The translations under genes and the position numbers were made by a program. Positions 44,413 through 54,558 of a stretch of DNA of 64,000 nt are shown here, in pieces (the stretch's first letter is position 1; the number at the start of each line of letters is the position of its first letter). Origin of the DNA: CBDCLY01 sp965218715 (GTDB taxonomy: Bacteria > Bacteroidota > Bacteroidia > Flavobacteriales_E > Vicingaceae); the NCBI GenBank assembly GCA_965218715.1, contig CBDCLY010000006.1, forward strand, positions 86,497 through 150,496. Direction: 5' to 3'. The notes below the pieces were generated by a model. It was not told the origin of the DNA and did not search any database. It worked only from the letters and a program-made list of their open reading frames with translations.

Positions 44413-46993
44413 AGTCTTTTTTCTTCTTGCACTATTAATTGGTGCAATTGGTTCAAGTTTTTCCCAAAAAAGGATGGACTTTGGTTTTGAATTGCAAAAT
44501 CATTTAGAAAATTGTGACCCCGAAGACCGCATCCCTTTATTAATTGAAGGGAATGGTTATTTGAATGAAGCAATAATCAATGCATTTGAAGGAAGAGTTA
44601 GACTTCAAATAGATCAATTGTTTTCTATCGATATTCCTGCAAAAAGAATTCCCAGTTTCTCAAACAATGAATTGGTTAAAGTGATCGAGTTTTCTAGCCA
44701 ACCTGGGAGAAGTCTTAATGATACCATGTTGATTAACACCAATGTAGATTCCATCATTCAAATGAGTCAACCCTTAAGAAGCTCTTATACTGGCAAAGGA
44801 GTACTAATGGGATTTATCGACTCTGGGATTGAGATTAATCATCCAGATTTTCAAGATAGTTCTGGAAATACTCGAATTTATTCAATCTGGGATCAGGGTG
44901 TTCCCTATCAACCCTCGCAACAAGCCAACAATTACTTTTATGGAATTGAATGGGATTCAAGCTCAATTAACAATGGTACTTGTACACATGATGATAAGGC
45001 ACAGGAATTTGGACATGGCTCTATGGTGACTGGTGCAGCTGCCTCAAATGGACTTTCAAGTAATTCATATCGTGGTGTTGCACCAGAAGTAAGTATTATT
45101 TCAGTCGCTACAAATTTTAACGCTTTAAATTGGCTACAGACGGTAGCTGAAGCTGTGGATTATATTTATTCTAAAGCCGACAGTCTTGGTATGCCCTGTG
45201 TAATCAATGCAAGTGTTGGAACCTATATTGGCTCTCATGATGGAAAAGACATTGCTGCAAGAATGATTGATCAAATGATTAAACAAAGGTCAGGAAGAGC
45301 TTTTGTTTGCGCAGCGGGAAATGCTGGTAATCAGTCATTTCACGTACAACACTTGAATCAACAAGACAGCAGTTTCACCTGGTTTGAACACAGCAATTCT
45401 CTTTTTTCTGGGAGAGGTGGTGTTGGTTTTGAATTTTGGGGAGATAGCATTGATTTTGATTCTCTCACCTTTGCCTTTGGTGCGGACGAAGAGAACAATG
45501 GAGTTTATTCTTTTCGAGGTCAAACTGCATACGCCCACCCCATTCAAAGACTAAATCAACTTTATCGCGACTCAATAATTGGTGCTAGTGGGAATCATCT
45601 GGCATATATCGATACTTATTGTGAATTCAATCAAGGCAGGTATAAAGTGGAAGTGGCAATCATTGATCCAGATTCAAGTAATTACCTTTTTAGTTTAATG
45701 ACAAAAGGGAGTGGCAAAATTGACCTTTGGTCTCAGAGAAGTTTGACTAATAGTTCTAATCTAATTCAACAAAATCTACCTACAGTTTCTACTTATCCAA
45801 AAATGTCTTGGTATCAAATTCCAGATACTTTTCAAACCATGGTAAGCAGTTTCACCTGCTTGCCTAGTGCTGTTACCGTTGGCAATTATGTAAATAGAAA
45901 TACTTATGTCGATTTCAATGGGAATCTCAAAAACATGAATGCGACTCCTGGCTTAATAAGCTCAAACTCTAGCTGGGGACCAAATCGATCTGGAGTTCAT
46001 AAACCTGACATAAGTTCAGCAGGAGATTTTATGCTAAGTTCAGGTAGAATAGGAACTTTAAACAGTTTGAAAACTGCTGAGCCGGGGAAAATTAGCATTG
46101 ATGGTTGGCACATGAGAAATGGCGGAACCTCCATGGCCTCACCTACCGTTGCCGGAATACTTGCACTTTATTTAGAAATGTGCCCAAATACAAGTGCAGC
46201 TGACTTAAGCAACAAACTGCGAATGAGTGCTAAAAAAGATGTCTTTACAGGGACTAACAATGATTTCCAATATGGCTTTGGTAAAGCAAATGCCTTTCAG
46301 TTATTAAAACTTGATGCCTTTTCACCCAGCTTGATAAGTTTAAATGCAAGTTACTGTGATGGTGATACTGCCATTCTTCAAACTACTATTCCATTTGCTC
46401 TGTATTTTTGGAATACTGGTGACAGTCTCTCCAATTTGCCTGTTACAGCTAGTGGGATTTATTTTGCTAAAGTTCAAAAGGCAAATTCTTGTATAGCGAA
46501 TACAGATTCCATGTTATTTACTTTTAATTCTTTACCTAATAAGCCAATTATTAGTCAAAGCAATGATACATTTAATGTTTCCGGACCTGGTCCTTTTCAA
46601 TGGTTTAGAAACAACAATCTAATTCCTGGTGCCCTGAATCAACAATACATTGCTAGTCAACCTGGAAATTTTCATTGCAGAAATACTGACACCAATACAG
46701 GTTGCATGAACTTCTCAGACACCCTGGCATTTGGCATTACTCAACTCGATCAACTTTCATTAGAGCATTTCAAATATTGGCCAAACCCAGTATCTGACCA
46801 ATTATTTATAGAAACCTATAAGGAAGATACAAATGTTGAGCTTCTCAACTCACTTGGCCAAGTAGTATGGTCTAATAAAATTAGGATGATAGAACGTTTT
46901 AGCATTAAAATGGGTCTTTACCCTAATGGACTATACTTTCTTAAAATTGAAAGTGTAAAAGAAAAATTTATTCTAAAAGTGATTAAACAATAA
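44393..46993 (+). CDS. S8 subtilisin-family protease with T9SS sorting domain (copy 1)
   Basis: 866 residues: signal peptide (about 1-25), prodomain-like region (25-130), peptidase domain (130-640) and C-terminal domain. Catalytic residues are Asp143 in GFIDSGIE, His in EFGHGSMV and Ser in NGGTSMASP. A ~240-residue insert lies between the His and Ser regions, as in the cucumisin/lactocepin-like branch. The end (WPNPVSDQLFIE, NGLYFLKI, ending with Lys-rich strands) is a type A T9SS sorting domain, so it is exported across the outer membrane. The start overlaps the HSDR_N gene by 20 bases and the stop overlaps the next protease by one (TAATG). Confidence 0.92.
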   Translation: MKSYQLKVFFLLALLIGAIGSSFSQKRMDFGFELQNHLENCDPEDRIPLLIEGNGYLNEAIINAFEGRVRLQIDQLFSIDIPAKRIPSFSNNELVKVIEFSSQPGRSLNDTMLINTNVDSIIQMSQPLRSSYTGKGVLMGFIDSGIEINHPDFQDSSGNTRIYSIWDQGVPYQPSQQANNYFYGIEWDSSSINNGTCTHDDKAQEFGHGSMVTGAAASNGLSSNSYRGVAPEVSIISVATNFNALNWLQTVAEAVDYIYSKADSLGMPCVINASVGTYIGSHDGKDIAARMIDQMIKQRSGRAFVCAAGNAGNQSFHVQHLNQQDSSFTWFEHSNSLFSGRGGVGFEFWGDSIDFDSLTFAFGADEENNGVYSFRGQTAYAHPIQRLNQLYRDSIIGASGNHLAYIDTYCEFNQGRYKVEVAIIDPDSSNYLFSLMTKGSGKIDLWSQRSLTNSSNLIQQNLPTVSTYPKMSWYQIPDTFQTMVSSFTCLPSAVTVGNYVNRNTYVDFNGNLKNMNATPGLISSNSSWGPNRSGVHKPDISSAGDFMLSSGRIGTLNSLKTAEPGKISIDGWHMRNGGTSMASPTVAGILALYLEMCPNTSAADLSNKLRMSAKKDVFTGTNNDFQYGFGKANAFQLLKLDAFSPSLISLNASYCDGDTAILQTTIPFALYFWNTGDSLSNLPVTASGIYFAKVQKANSCIANTDSMLFTFNSLPNKPIISQSNDTFNVSGPGPFQWFRNNNLIPGALNQQYIASQPGNFHCRNTDTNTGCMNFSDTLAFGITQLDQLSLEHFKYWPNPVSDQLFIETYKEDTNVELLNSLGQVVWSNKIRMIERFSIKMGLYPNGLYFLKIESVKEKFILKVIKQ

Positions 46994-49758
46994 TGAGGGT
47001 CATCTTCCTACTTTTTCTAATCGTTTGGCAGTTTTTAAATTGTTTCGGACAAGATTTTCAACAGGGAAAATTGGTTTTTAAAATTGCCGATAGCCACTCA
47101 TCTTCTATCCAAGGCTTAAAGATAAAAGATCAAAAACTAAATGATTTTATATCAGAGTATGGCAATTATATTCGCTCATTTCCAAATCATGAAGTCAAGA
47201 TTTTAGATAAATTCAAAAATGGGAAAGTGGCACTTGGCACTTGGTTCTATTTAGATTTTGATGCCAAGATTAACCCAGAGAAATTATCAAGGCAATTGTT
47301 AAAAAATAATGCCATTGCTAAAGCAGAACCACTATTCCTTAATGAATTATGTTATACCCCAAATGATAGCCTAAATGCTCAACAGTATTATCTAAATGCA
47401 ATTAGCGCGTTCCAAGCTTGGGACATTAATAAAGGGGATACTAGCATCGTCATTGCTATAGTAGATACAGGTTCAGACACAGATCACGTGGAACTAAACC
47501 CACAATTTGCATTGAACCATTCAGATCCAATAAATGGATTAGACGATGACAATGATGGATTTACAGATAACTTCTATGGCTGGGATGTTGCGAACAATGA
47601 CAATAACGTCAATTTTGATTTAAGGGGCCATGGAACCAACGTTGCAGGATTGGCAAGTGCGGCCACAGATAACAGAAGTGGAATAAGTGGAGTTGGATTC
47701 AATTCTAGGATTCTAACTGTAAAGATTGATAATAAAAACACTGCTCAGCTTACGCATGCGTACGAGGGCATAGTATATGCAGCTGATCACGGAGCATTCA
47801 TTATCAATAATTCATGGGGAAGCTATCAATATTCTTCGTTTGCGCAAGATATTGTAAACTATGCTGCAGTTAATAAAGGGTGTTTACTAATTGGAGGCTC
47901 AGGAAACGATACCAGGCAAGATAAATTTTACCCAGCGGCATACAACAGAGTGATAGCAGCAGGAGCAACAATAGAAGGAGACACAGTAAAAGATGAATCC
48001 AATTTTGGGTGCTGGTTAGATTTGTTTGCACCAGGAGACAATATGATAACTACCAATGCAGCCGGACAGTATGGTTCTGCAGGAGGAACTTCGATGTCTG
48101 CACCTGTAATTGCCGGATGTGCCGCTTTAGTGAAGTCACATTATCCCAATTACTCGGCAGAACAAATCATTGAACAATTAAAGGCCACCGCAGATAATGT
48201 AGAATCCCTAAGCCCTGCCCAATACAAAGGCAAAATGGGAGCCGGAAGAGTTAATGTCTTTAGAGCATTGAATGAATCTCACCCAGGAATAGTAGTAAAA
48301 AACATCTTAATAAAAGATGGCAATGACAGCAGTTTTCAGAGTAGAGACACTTTAAGAATTTCAGGGCTATTTAAAAATATTTTAAGCACTGCAAATAATG
48401 TAAATGTTGAGTTAATAGAGAGAAGCAATGTAGTCCGATTGTTGGATAGTACCACTAGTTTTAATAGTATAGCCTCACAAGATTCAGTTAATAATGACTT
48501 GGATCCTTTTACTTTGGTAATCAATGACGGAATCTCTTTTAATGAAGAAATTACCTTGGAATTAAAGATCAGCAGTGCCAACTACCAGAAGAGTCACTTT
48601 GTCTACCTTAATGCAAACAAAGATTTTATAACAGTAGAAGAGAACAACATCAGAATTAGTATTGCAAGTGACGGATCGATTGGCTATTCTGGAAGTCAAA
48701 ATCAATTAGGAGAAGGAATTCATTATAAAGGAGAAAAAGACCTATTGTATGAAGGAAGTTTCATGATAGGAAATTCAGCGGCTTTCCTTATTGATCAATT
48801 CAGGGGTACTAATGGTAAATTAAGCGATTTCTCAATTCAAAATTTGGTTCATTACATTAGTCCTAAGGATGCAAATGTTGAGCTAAAGGCTAGTTTTACT
48901 GATTCTGGAATCAACAATCCTAGCTTTTTAGAAATTGAACAACACAATTTAATATTTAGATCTGCACCCGCTGAAAACAGCATTCTTTTTGTCTATAAAG
49001 TAAAAAATACGAGTTCTTCTACAATCAATAATCTCCATGCAGGAATCATATTAGATTGGGACCTCATCGATTTTAATAAAAACAAGGTAATAAGTGACAC
49101 TGGAAGGCGAATGGGAATAAGTTACCCTTCAGACTCAAGCCTCTATGCAGGCATTAAAGTATTGTCTGATAGCATCCCTTTCACACATTATGGAATTGAT
49201 AATGTATCCGGTGGTGAAGGAGGAATAGACCCTAGTGATGGATTAGATAAAATGGAAAAATACATTGCAATAAGTCAAACAAGGTTAACTGCAGGAAATA
49301 GCAGTCAAGTTGGAAATGACATATTGGATGCAATTAGCATAGGCCCCTTAAATTTGGCAAAAGATAGCAGCAGATTTCTAGCATTTTCTATCAGCTTTGC
49401 GGATAGCCTTAATCAATTAAGGGAGGAAAACGATAGTGTACAAAAACTTTACAATAATCTTTCAATTGGATTATTAGAACGAGCCTTTGAAAGTAAAAAG
49501 GAAGATCAAATGATCCTCTTTCCAAACCCGAATAATGGTGAATTTAATACGAAACTAAACCTCAATGAACCGGAGGAAGTCGAATTCAACATATATAACA
49601 ATAGCGGACAACTTGTACTTAAAAAACACCTCCTTTTAGAAAAGGGTAATAATGAAATTAGCTTTGATCTTGAAGGGCCAAAAAATGCCTGGTATTTTCT
49701 TGAAGCAAAGGGAAGGGATTGGTCAAAAGGGGCTTTATTTATTGTTTCTTCAAAGTAG
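46993..49758 (+). CDS. S8 subtilisin-family protease with T9SS sorting domain (copy 2)
   Basis: 921 residues. Signal peptide (about 1-19), propeptide to ~130, compact subtilisin domain (about 140-425) with Asp in IAIVDTGSD, His in RGHGTNVAG and Ser in GGTSMSAPV. After it come beta-sandwich modules (about 430-830) and a type A T9SS domain with FPNPNNGEF near the C-terminus. Unlike copy 1, the His-Ser region has no large insert, and there is a DDDNDGFTD calcium-loop-like stretch. The two are paralogues of the same superfamily but not a recent duplication. Coupled to copy 1 by TAATG. Confidence 0.92.
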   Translation: MRVIFLLFLIVWQFLNCFGQDFQQGKLVFKIADSHSSSIQGLKIKDQKLNDFISEYGNYIRSFPNHEVKILDKFKNGKVALGTWFYLDFDAKINPEKLSRQLLKNNAIAKAEPLFLNELCYTPNDSLNAQQYYLNAISAFQAWDINKGDTSIVIAIVDTGSDTDHVELNPQFALNHSDPINGLDDDNDGFTDNFYGWDVANNDNNVNFDLRGHGTNVAGLASAATDNRSGISGVGFNSRILTVKIDNKNTAQLTHAYEGIVYAADHGAFIINNSWGSYQYSSFAQDIVNYAAVNKGCLLIGGSGNDTRQDKFYPAAYNRVIAAGATIEGDTVKDESNFGCWLDLFAPGDNMITTNAAGQYGSAGGTSMSAPVIAGCAALVKSHYPNYSAEQIIEQLKATADNVESLSPAQYKGKMGAGRVNVFRALNESHPGIVVKNILIKDGNDSSFQSRDTLRISGLFKNILSTANNVNVELIERSNVVRLLDSTTSFNSIASQDSVNNDLDPFTLVINDGISFNEEITLELKISSANYQKSHFVYLNANKDFITVEENNIRISIASDGSIGYSGSQNQLGEGIHYKGEKDLLYEGSFMIGNSAAFLIDQFRGTNGKLSDFSIQNLVHYISPKDANVELKASFTDSGINNPSFLEIEQHNLIFRSAPAENSILFVYKVKNTSSSTINNLHAGIILDWDLIDFNKNKVISDTGRRMGISYPSDSSLYAGIKVLSDSIPFTHYGIDNVSGGEGGIDPSDGLDKMEKYIAISQTRLTAGNSSQVGNDILDAISIGPLNLAKDSSRFLAFSISFADSLNQLREENDSVQKLYNNLSIGLLERAFESKKEDQMILFPNPNNGEFNTKLNLNEPEEVEFNIYNNSGQLVLKKHLLLEKGNNEISFDLEGPKNAWYFLEAKGRDWSKGALFIVSSK

Positions 49759-49759
49759 C

Positions 49760-50464
49760 ATGCAACAGGAAGTTCGATCCATAAAACTAAAAAATCCTAT
49801 TGATGGAAGGAGACTCGCAATAAGTGACATTCATGGCTGCTATAAAACTTTTAAATCATTACTAAAGAAGGTCAAAATTTCTAAAGAGGATCAACTGTTT
49901 ATACTTGGAGATAGCATTAATAGGGGTCCAAATAGTGCCAAAGTGCTCAATCATCTTATTGATTTAAAGAAGGAAGGCCATCAAGTATATCACCTAAGGG
50001 GGAATCATGAACACCAAATAATCACTTTAGGAAAAAAGCCAAGTCATAGAACACACCGCTTGTTATCTTGGAATAGGTCAACGGATTTATTGAATAAATC
50101 TGGAAAAATAAAACCCAAATATTTAAAATTCCTTAACAATACTTTCCACTATATCGTTTTGGACAATTACTTTTTAGTTCATGCTGGTTTCGATTTTGAG
50201 GACGTGCTCCCATTTAATAACCCACTTGCAATGATGCACATCAAAACTTTCAAAATAAACAAAGAAGTCTTAGGAGAAAGAAAACTAATTATCGGCCATA
50301 CCCCAAAACCTTTAAAAGAAATTGAAAGAAGATTAACAAAAGGAAAAAAGAAAATATACATCGACAACGGTTGCATCAATGTAAAAGAAAAAGACCAAGG
50401 AAACTTGATTTGTTTAGACCTTGATCAATTTAAAATTACTATTCAAAAAAATATAGAGAAATAA
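49760..50464 (+). CDS. Metallophosphoesterase, PPP/ApaH-like serine/threonine phosphatase family
   Basis: 234 residues from the ATG at 49760, one base after the protease stop codon; the frame goes back to 49652 but that overlaps the sorting domain. Metal and phosphate motifs are DIHG (about 25), GDSINRGP (about 55), RGNHE (about 87), HAG and GHTP further on, in the PPP order. It could dephosphorylate proteins or hydrolyse diadenosine polyphosphates; the sequence does not settle which. It is the last gene before a bidirectional terminator and may be read from the protease mRNA. Confidence 0.88.
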   Translation: MQQEVRSIKLKNPIDGRRLAISDIHGCYKTFKSLLKKVKISKEDQLFILGDSINRGPNSAKVLNHLIDLKKEGHQVYHLRGNHEHQIITLGKKPSHRTHRLLSWNRSTDLLNKSGKIKPKYLKFLNNTFHYIVLDNYFLVHAGFDFEDVLPFNNPLAMMHIKTFKINKEVLGERKLIIGHTPKPLKEIERRLTKGKKKIYIDNGCINVKEKDQGNLICLDLDQFKITIQKNIEK

Positions 50465-50493
50465 AAAAGCCCTGATAATTCAGGGCTTTTTTG
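50463..50493. terminator. Bidirectional rho-independent terminator
   Basis: A 13-base-pair stem AAAAAAGCCCTGA / TCAGGGCTTTTTT with a four-base loop TAAT lies between the convergent phosphatase and rpsT genes and touches the rpsT stop. Confidence 0.9.
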
Positions 50494-50745
50494 TTATAGA
50501 GCGCTTACATGTTTTGTGAGCTTCGATTTTAAATTCGAGGCCTTATTATCATGTATAATGTTTTTCTTGGCTAAACGATCAATCATACTGATTACTTTTG
50601 GAAGTGACTTAGCTGCCTCCTTCTTATCTTCTGTTTCTCTAAGCACAGCAATGGCATTACGAGTTGTCTTAGCATAATACTTATTGTGTAAGTTACGCTT
50701 CTTATTTTGTCTTATTCTTTTTAATGCCGACTTATGATTAGCCAT
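50494..50745 (-). CDS. rpsT: 30S ribosomal protein S20
   Basis: 83 residues, basic and helical. The N-terminus MANHKSALKRIRQNKKRN is the usual S20 start and the C-terminus IHDNKASNLKSKLTKHV is the conserved last helix. S20 binds 16S rRNA early in assembly. It lies 16 bases downstream of tRNA-Glu in the same direction, so the two are probably transcribed together from the promoter ahead of the tRNA. Confidence 0.97.
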   Translation of the reverse strand: MANHKSALKRIRQNKKRNLHNKYYAKTTRNAIAVLRETEDKKEAAKSLPKVISMIDRLAKKNIIHDNKASNLKSKLTKHVSAL

Positions 50746-50761
50746 AGTTTTAAATTTTTTG

Positions 50762-50833
50762 CAGTCCGTAGGGGAATCGAACCCCTGTTACCAGGATGAA
50801 AACCTGGCGTCCTAACCCCTAGACGAACGGACC
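50762..50833 (-). tRNA. tRNA-Glu (anticodon TTC)
   Basis: A 72-base cloverleaf on the minus strand. The anticodon stem CCAGG/CCTGG frames TTTTCAT, whose anticodon is TTC (Glu). The T-loop is TTCGATT. The acceptor stem is GGTCCGT/ACGGACT, with a G-T first pair, followed by G73, the usual discriminator for Glu. CCA is not encoded. rpsT follows it. Confidence 0.95.
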
Positions 50834-50859
50834 GTATTTATTCCTAAAAATTAGGAGTG

Positions 50860-50887
50860 CAAATGTAATGGATTTTTTAATTTCAAA
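50860..50887 (-). promoter_or_regulatory. Bacteroidota-type promoter of tRNA-Glu/rpsT
   Basis: On the minus strand, TTTG (50887-50884) and TACATTTG (50867-50860) are 16 bases apart. Both match the -33 and -7 consensus, and the tRNA begins about 27 bases downstream of the -7 element. It is the best -33/-7 pair I see in the window. Confidence 0.6.
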
Positions 50888-50944
50888 ACAAAAAAAGCAT
50901 TTTTTTTCTACCTCATTTATCGAAAAAAATATCTACGATCCAAA

Positions 50945-51625
50945 TTAGTCCTCAAAACTAAACTTATAACCCATCCTTTTGGCTGTTTTTATACGCATAG
51001 AAGAGGCTTCAGACATTAACTGACCAACATTTATTTCTTGAACTGCTTGATAAGGTGGAACAAACAAATCAAATCCCATAGAATACAATATTGAATGCTC
51101 GATCACATCAATAATGGCATCTTCGTTTATGGTCTCGTTGATAAAATCATTGTGAATGAAGTTTAGTTTTCTTCTTCCTTCCACAAAAAAATGATTGTCT
51201 TTATTGATGAAGATTCTACCAATTAAATAACCGCTATCTTCATACCTGCTATATTTTAAGGAATCTGCTAAGAAATTATATACATTAATAACTCCACAAA
51301 AACTCCTATTTCTATCTTCCTTTAAATATCCTGTTTTAAAAATAGCGTGCTGTTGATCAAAGTCGAACACATTGGTGTGCATGTGAAACAACACAATGTC
51401 CCCTCCTATTTTAAGTTGAAATTCAAAATCTCCTTTTTCCTTATGGTTTATTTCAACAGCTTTATCGGCATCAGAAGCATCTTTGGACAGTTGTTGAACT
51501 AAATTTTGGCCAGCACTTTTAAATAGCTCAAATGCAGCAAGTGTATTTCTATAAATCTCTTGCTTTAATGAAGCTTTAGTTTTAACAATGCTAACTATTT
51601 GTTGAAAATTATTTGAATCACTCAT
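50945..51625 (-). CDS. Conserved-looking protein of unknown function
   Basis: 226 residues without a signal peptide or membrane helix. The sequence has a helical N-terminus (about 1-55), a beta-rich middle with a VLFHMHTNVFDFD stretch and CGVINVYNF, and a conserved-looking GYLIGRIFINKDNHFFVEGRR. I do not recognise the family. It is one base downstream of the proS stop in the same direction, and this close coupling suggests it is co-expressed with proS and expressed in the cytoplasm. Confidence 0.7.
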   Translation of the reverse strand: MSDSNNFQQIVSIVKTKASLKQEIYRNTLAAFELFKSAGQNLVQQLSKDASDADKAVEINHKEKGDFEFQLKIGGDIVLFHMHTNVFDFDQQHAIFKTGYLKEDRNRSFCGVINVYNFLADSLKYSRYEDSGYLIGRIFINKDNHFFVEGRRKLNFIHNDFINETINEDAIIDVIEHSILYSMGFDLFVPPYQAVQEINVGQLMSEASSMRIKTAKRMGYKFSFED

Positions 51626-53106
51626 TTAGTAGGCTTTTGCAAAAATTACTCTTTGTTTAGATGGTTTTCCTGAATAAACACAGACACCGGTTTCAGAATC
51701 TCCGGCTAATGGTATACATCGAATTGTTGCCTTAGTTTCCTTTTTTATCTTATCCTCAGTTTCTGATGTGCCGTCCCAATGCGCATAAACAAATCCTTTA
51801 GAACCTCCAATTAGCGTCTTAAATTCTTCATAAGTATCCGCTTTAAAGGTTTTTTCTTCCCGGTAATCCACTGCCTTTTTAAATAGATTATCTTGAATAT
51901 GATTCAACATGTGATCCACTTTGTTTCCGAGGTCAACAATTTCATAGGTCTTTTTCTCTTGAGTATCTCTTCTTGCTAATTCTATAGTGTTCGCCTCTAA
52001 ATCTCTTGGTCCCATAGCCAAACGGATAGGAACACCTTTAAATTCATATTCGGCGAATTTCCACCCTGGTTTATGGGTATCTCTATCGTCTAATTTTACT
52101 CGAATATTTAAGCCTTCAAGTTCTTCTTTAATCTTTTTCAATCTTTCAACTACAGCATTCCTCTGCTCTTCTCCTTTATATATCGGAACAAGAACCACCT
52201 GATATGGAGCTAAATTCGGAGGCAATACCAATCCACTATCATCTGAATGGGTCATAATAAGAGCACCCATTAAACGGGTAGATACGCCCCAAGAAGTGGC
52301 CCAAACATGCTCTAACTTTCCTTCGCTAGTTGTATATTTTACATCAAAAGCCTTGGCAAAATTTTGCCCAAGGAAATGAGATGTACCTGCTTGCAATGCT
52401 TTTCCATCTTGCATCAGCGCTTCAATACAATAGGTGTTTTCCGCCCCTGCAAATCGTTCAGATTCTGTTTTAATACCTTTAATTACTGGCATTGCCATGT
52501 AAGTCTCTGCGCAAATTTTGCATAAACATCAATCATGGTTTCAGTTTCTTCTATCGCTTCTTTTTTACTTGCATGAGCAGTATGTCCTTCTTGCCATAAA
52601 AATTCAGCAGTTCTTAAAAACAGCCTAGTTCGCATTTCCCATCTTACAACATTTGCCCATTGATTAACCAAAATTGGAAGATCACGGTAAGATTGAATCC
52701 ATCCTTTATAGGTTTTCCAAATGATGGCTTCACTTGTTGGTCTAACAATTAATTCTTCTTCTAATTTAGCCTCTGGGTCAACCATTAATGCTCCAGCTTC
52801 ATCTGGATTATTCTTCAATCGATAATGAGTAACAACAGCACATTCTTTGGCAAAGCCCTCGGCATTCTTCTCCTCTGCCTCAAATAAACTTTTCGGAACA
52901 AACAAGGGGAAATAAGCATTGCTGTGCCCTGTTTCCTTAAACATTTTATCCAACTGAGCCTGCATTCTTTCCCAAATGGCATAACCATAGGGTTTAATTA
53001 CCATGCAACCTCTAACAGCAGAATGTTCTGCTAGATCTGCTCTATTTACTATTTCGTTGTACCATTGAGAATAATCTTCTTCTCTACTTACGAATCCTTT
53101 TGCCAT
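51626..53106 (-). pseudogene. proS: Prolyl-tRNA synthetase, frame broken by a GC duplication
   Basis: Two frames together make a complete archaeal/eukaryote-like (short) ProRS of about 492 residues. The N-terminal part (53106 to ~52513) has class II motif 2 region NQWANVVRWEMRTR and LFLRTAEFLWQEGHTAHA. The C-terminal part (52498-51626) has GTSHFLGQNFAKAF (motif 3 is TSWGVSTRLMGALIM) and the anticodon domain. The break is at 52509-52512, where the plus strand reads GCGC; with one GC removed the protein runs KFAETYMAMPVIKG without a gap. The enzyme charges tRNA-Pro and is essential, so the gene is probably intact in the organism. A TACTTTTG -7 element lies at 53147-53154. Confidence 0.9.
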
Positions 53107-53198
53107 TTTTCTGGTATAGATTTTGTATTCAGCGACACCGCTTGTGCAAAAGTATTAATTATTGCAATGAGCCTAACAGAATTTTAAAACTTAAGCCT

Positions 53199-54555
53199 AT
53201 GAAAGCCTTCTTCAAGATCCTCTTCGCAAGTTTATCTAGCCTACTAATTTTTTCTTGCGCAAATACCAATTCCACTTACGCCTATGATGATGCTTATTAT
53301 AGCCCAAACAATAATCCAGTAAGACAGGTTCAAAAAAACCCTAGAGAAGATTTTAATAAGAATAATCAGGTTGAGTATGATGGTACTTATCAGAATAGAT
53401 ATGAAGATAACAACAGTGGAAATTATCCACAATCCTATTATGAACAAAATAGGTACACTCAAGAAGAAGCAAATCAAAACAATGGCAATTATTCTCAACA
53501 AGAAGTTTACTACGATACCAACTATTCGCAAACAGTAATTAATATCAATTCACCAGTTAGAAGCATTAACACAATTGATCCATATACTAGAGATCGAATT
53601 ATTTATACTCAAGATCCTTTCTTTTATTCACCTAATATTTATGGAAGATATACTTTCTGGGATCCATTTATTCCAAGTCCAAATCTATATTTTGGTTGGA
53701 ATTCCTATAATGGTTGGAATGTTGGATTGGGCTTCGGATTGGGTTGGAATAACTACAACCCCTGGAGCAGAAATAATTACTGCACCAACTATTTTAACCC
53801 TTGGGATCCATGGTATTCATACAATTCCTACATAAGTTTTGGACCAAATTTTTATGGCAATTATTGGAATGGTTATTACAATGGCTATTACAATGGAATC
53901 AATAATGGCACCTATTATACAGGCATAGATTACAATGTAGGTAACAGAAGAACGCTTAGAAACTCCTAGAGGGAATAGTGGCTCAATCAATTACCAAAGA
54001 AGAACAGCGGATACAAGAGAAATTTCTCCAGTTAACAACAGAAGAAATCCTGCAAGGAGTGCTGTAAGGTCAATTGAGGCAAGGCCTAATTCTGACTCGA
54101 AAAACATCAGCAATGCTCGTCCAACTCAAGCTCAAAGTCCAGCAAGATATAGACCAGCAACTACCCCAGACTCTTACAGGAAACCTGCCAATAAACCAAA
54201 TGGTGAGCGCCCAAGACAAGCGGTAGGATTGCCTTCAAACTCGAGGCCAAGACCAGTGCAAAATACTAGACCAGTGCAAAACACTAGGCCTGTACAAAAT
54301 TCTCGACCAAGTCAGAATACTAGACCTGCCAATACTCGTCCTAGTTACTCAAGACCTCAAAGGAATAATACTTACAATCGTCCACAAGTTCAACCAAACC
54401 GTCAGACTAGGCCTGCAAACAGACCTGCAAAGCAACAATCTAGACCAACTAGATCGATACAACAAAGCAGGCCAAGTTTTAATCAATCTAGTCCAAGGGT
54501 AAATCCCACTAGAACGAATAGTAGACCAAATTCAGTTAGACCAACAAGAAGATAA
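53199..54555 (+). pseudogene. Tyr/Asn-rich lipoprotein with Pro/Arg-rich C-terminus, one frame break
   Basis: The first frame runs from ATG 53199 to a stop at 53967-53969: signal peptide with FSCANT lipobox, an Asn/Gln/Tyr-rich linker, then a Tyr/Gly/Trp/Asn-rich region (about 120-250). The next frame is open from before 53950 to 54555 and continues with TPRGNSGSINYQRR and a long Pro/Arg/Asn-rich tail that includes three RPVQNT repeats. Both parts are low complexity of the same kind, and deletion of one base between about 53953 and 53968 joins them into ~451 residues. An internal ATG at 54229 is not a credible separate gene. Function unknown; cell-surface location likely. Confidence 0.65.
54250..54303 (+). 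repeat. Three tandem 18-base coding repeats (RPVQNT)
   Basis: Units 54250-54267, 54268-54285 and 54286-54303 each encode Arg-Pro-Val-Gln-Asn-(Thr/Ser) with a few silent changes. They lie in the Pro/Arg-rich tail and continue in degenerate form downstream. Confidence 0.8.
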
Positions 54556-54558
54556 ACC

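Noticed and set aside
52490..52525. Programmed -1 frameshift in proS
   Set aside because: The bases before the break (GCA AAA TTT GCG) do not form an X XXY YYZ slippery heptamer; removal of one GC restores the family sequence better than a -1 slip, which would add a Cys.
53244..53531. Hydrophobic Ile/Val-rich ORF on the minus strand
   Set aside because: It is the complement of the Asn/Tyr/Asp-rich region (AAT/TAT/GAT codons read as ATT/ATA/ATC).
54250..54360. Short spaced repeats that could suggest a CRISPR array
   Set aside because: They are 18-base tandem coding units (RPVQNT) in frame with a Pro/Arg-rich tail, with no spacers.
54229..54555. Independent Pro/Arg-rich gene starting at ATG 54229
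   Set aside because: The same frame is open far upstream and continues the low-complexity lipoprotein after a single-base frame change; the ATG has no separate leader or promoter.
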